Positions 63,995 to 64,000 of a DNA stretch of 64,000 nt are shown in pieces. The notes under the pieces were generated by a model. It was not told where the DNA came from. It saw nothing but the letters and a program-made list of their open reading frames with translations, and did no database searches. Positions within the stretch are counted from its first letter, which is position 1, and each line of letters starts with the position of its first letter. Origin of the DNA: Flavobacterium inviolabile. Lineage in GTDB: Bacteria > Bacteroidota > Bacteroidia > Flavobacteriales > Flavobacteriaceae. A program made the position numbers and the translations under genes. The stretch spans positions 2,604,001 through 2,668,000 of the forward strand of contig NZ_CP058278.1 in NCBI RefSeq assembly GCF_013389455.1, given 5' to 3'.

Positions 63995-64000
63995 GATTAT

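Overview
The window looks like a chromosomal segment of a member of the Flavobacteriaceae (Bacteroidota), probably close to Flavobacterium. The evidence is a type IX secretion (T9SS) sorting domain and SprB-type repeats on a 2233-residue surface protein, lipoproteins with acidic residues after the lipobox, promoters of the Bacteroidota form TTG-N19-TAnnTTTG, few Shine-Dalgarno sequences, an extended NusB, and neighbourhoods such as nusB/DUF1573/yajC and clpC diverging from gyrA. I see no rRNA, tRNA, CRISPR array, insertion sequence or prophage.

Layout. 1-8.3 kb: end of an AraC regulator, a two-component system, a PUR/DUF3276 protein, an MsbA-like exporter, a Leu/Glu/Phe/Val dehydrogenase, then nusB, a DUF1573 lipoprotein and yajC. 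8.3-8.75 kb: non-coding, with 16 tandem 14-bp units and a heptamer array. 8.75-17.3 kb: a three-gene cluster of a phage-tail-collar protein, an unexported periplasmic-binding-protein-like protein and a giant adhesin with 21 SprB repeats. 17.5-20.5 kb: a surface lipoprotein and two tandem secreted paralogues. 20.8-25.7 kb: a YdeI-like protein, pepT, a DUF3667 protein, and a TetR-controlled pair (metallo-beta-lactamase-fold enzyme plus a small HMA-like protein). 25.8-32.6 kb: a seven-gene exporter operon corresponding to E. coli cecR-ybhGFSR plus a TolC-like gene. 32.7-36.3 kb: bestrophin, OsmC, YebC, gcvT. 36.4-41.3 kb: thrABC preceded by a 37-codon threonine-rich leader ORF. 41.5-43.3 kb: a MORN-repeat protein and NAD(P)HX dehydratase. 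43.4-47.4 kb: a five-gene operon of TetR, HMA-like protein, MFS pump, AraC regulator and TetX-like flavin monooxygenase. 47.5-50.6 kb: a TlpA-like protein and hutH. 50.6-55.2 kb: two immunity-like proteins, a DUF1304 protein, and an operon of a RimB-RimK fusion, DUF421 and TMEM175-like proteins. 55.2-64 kb: clpC, gyrA, a TPR protein, an NlpC/P60 hydrolase and a thiolase.

Most of the window is housekeeping. The most unusual items are the apparent threonine attenuator leader ahead of thrA, the collar/binding-protein/adhesin cluster, and a family of about 70-residue HMA-like proteins found twice, each time with a TetR gene. Also notable are a Zn-protease/glutamate-ligase fusion grouped with two membrane-protein families, and a graded 14-bp minisatellite. 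Domain names come from reading the translations by eye; no database search was run.
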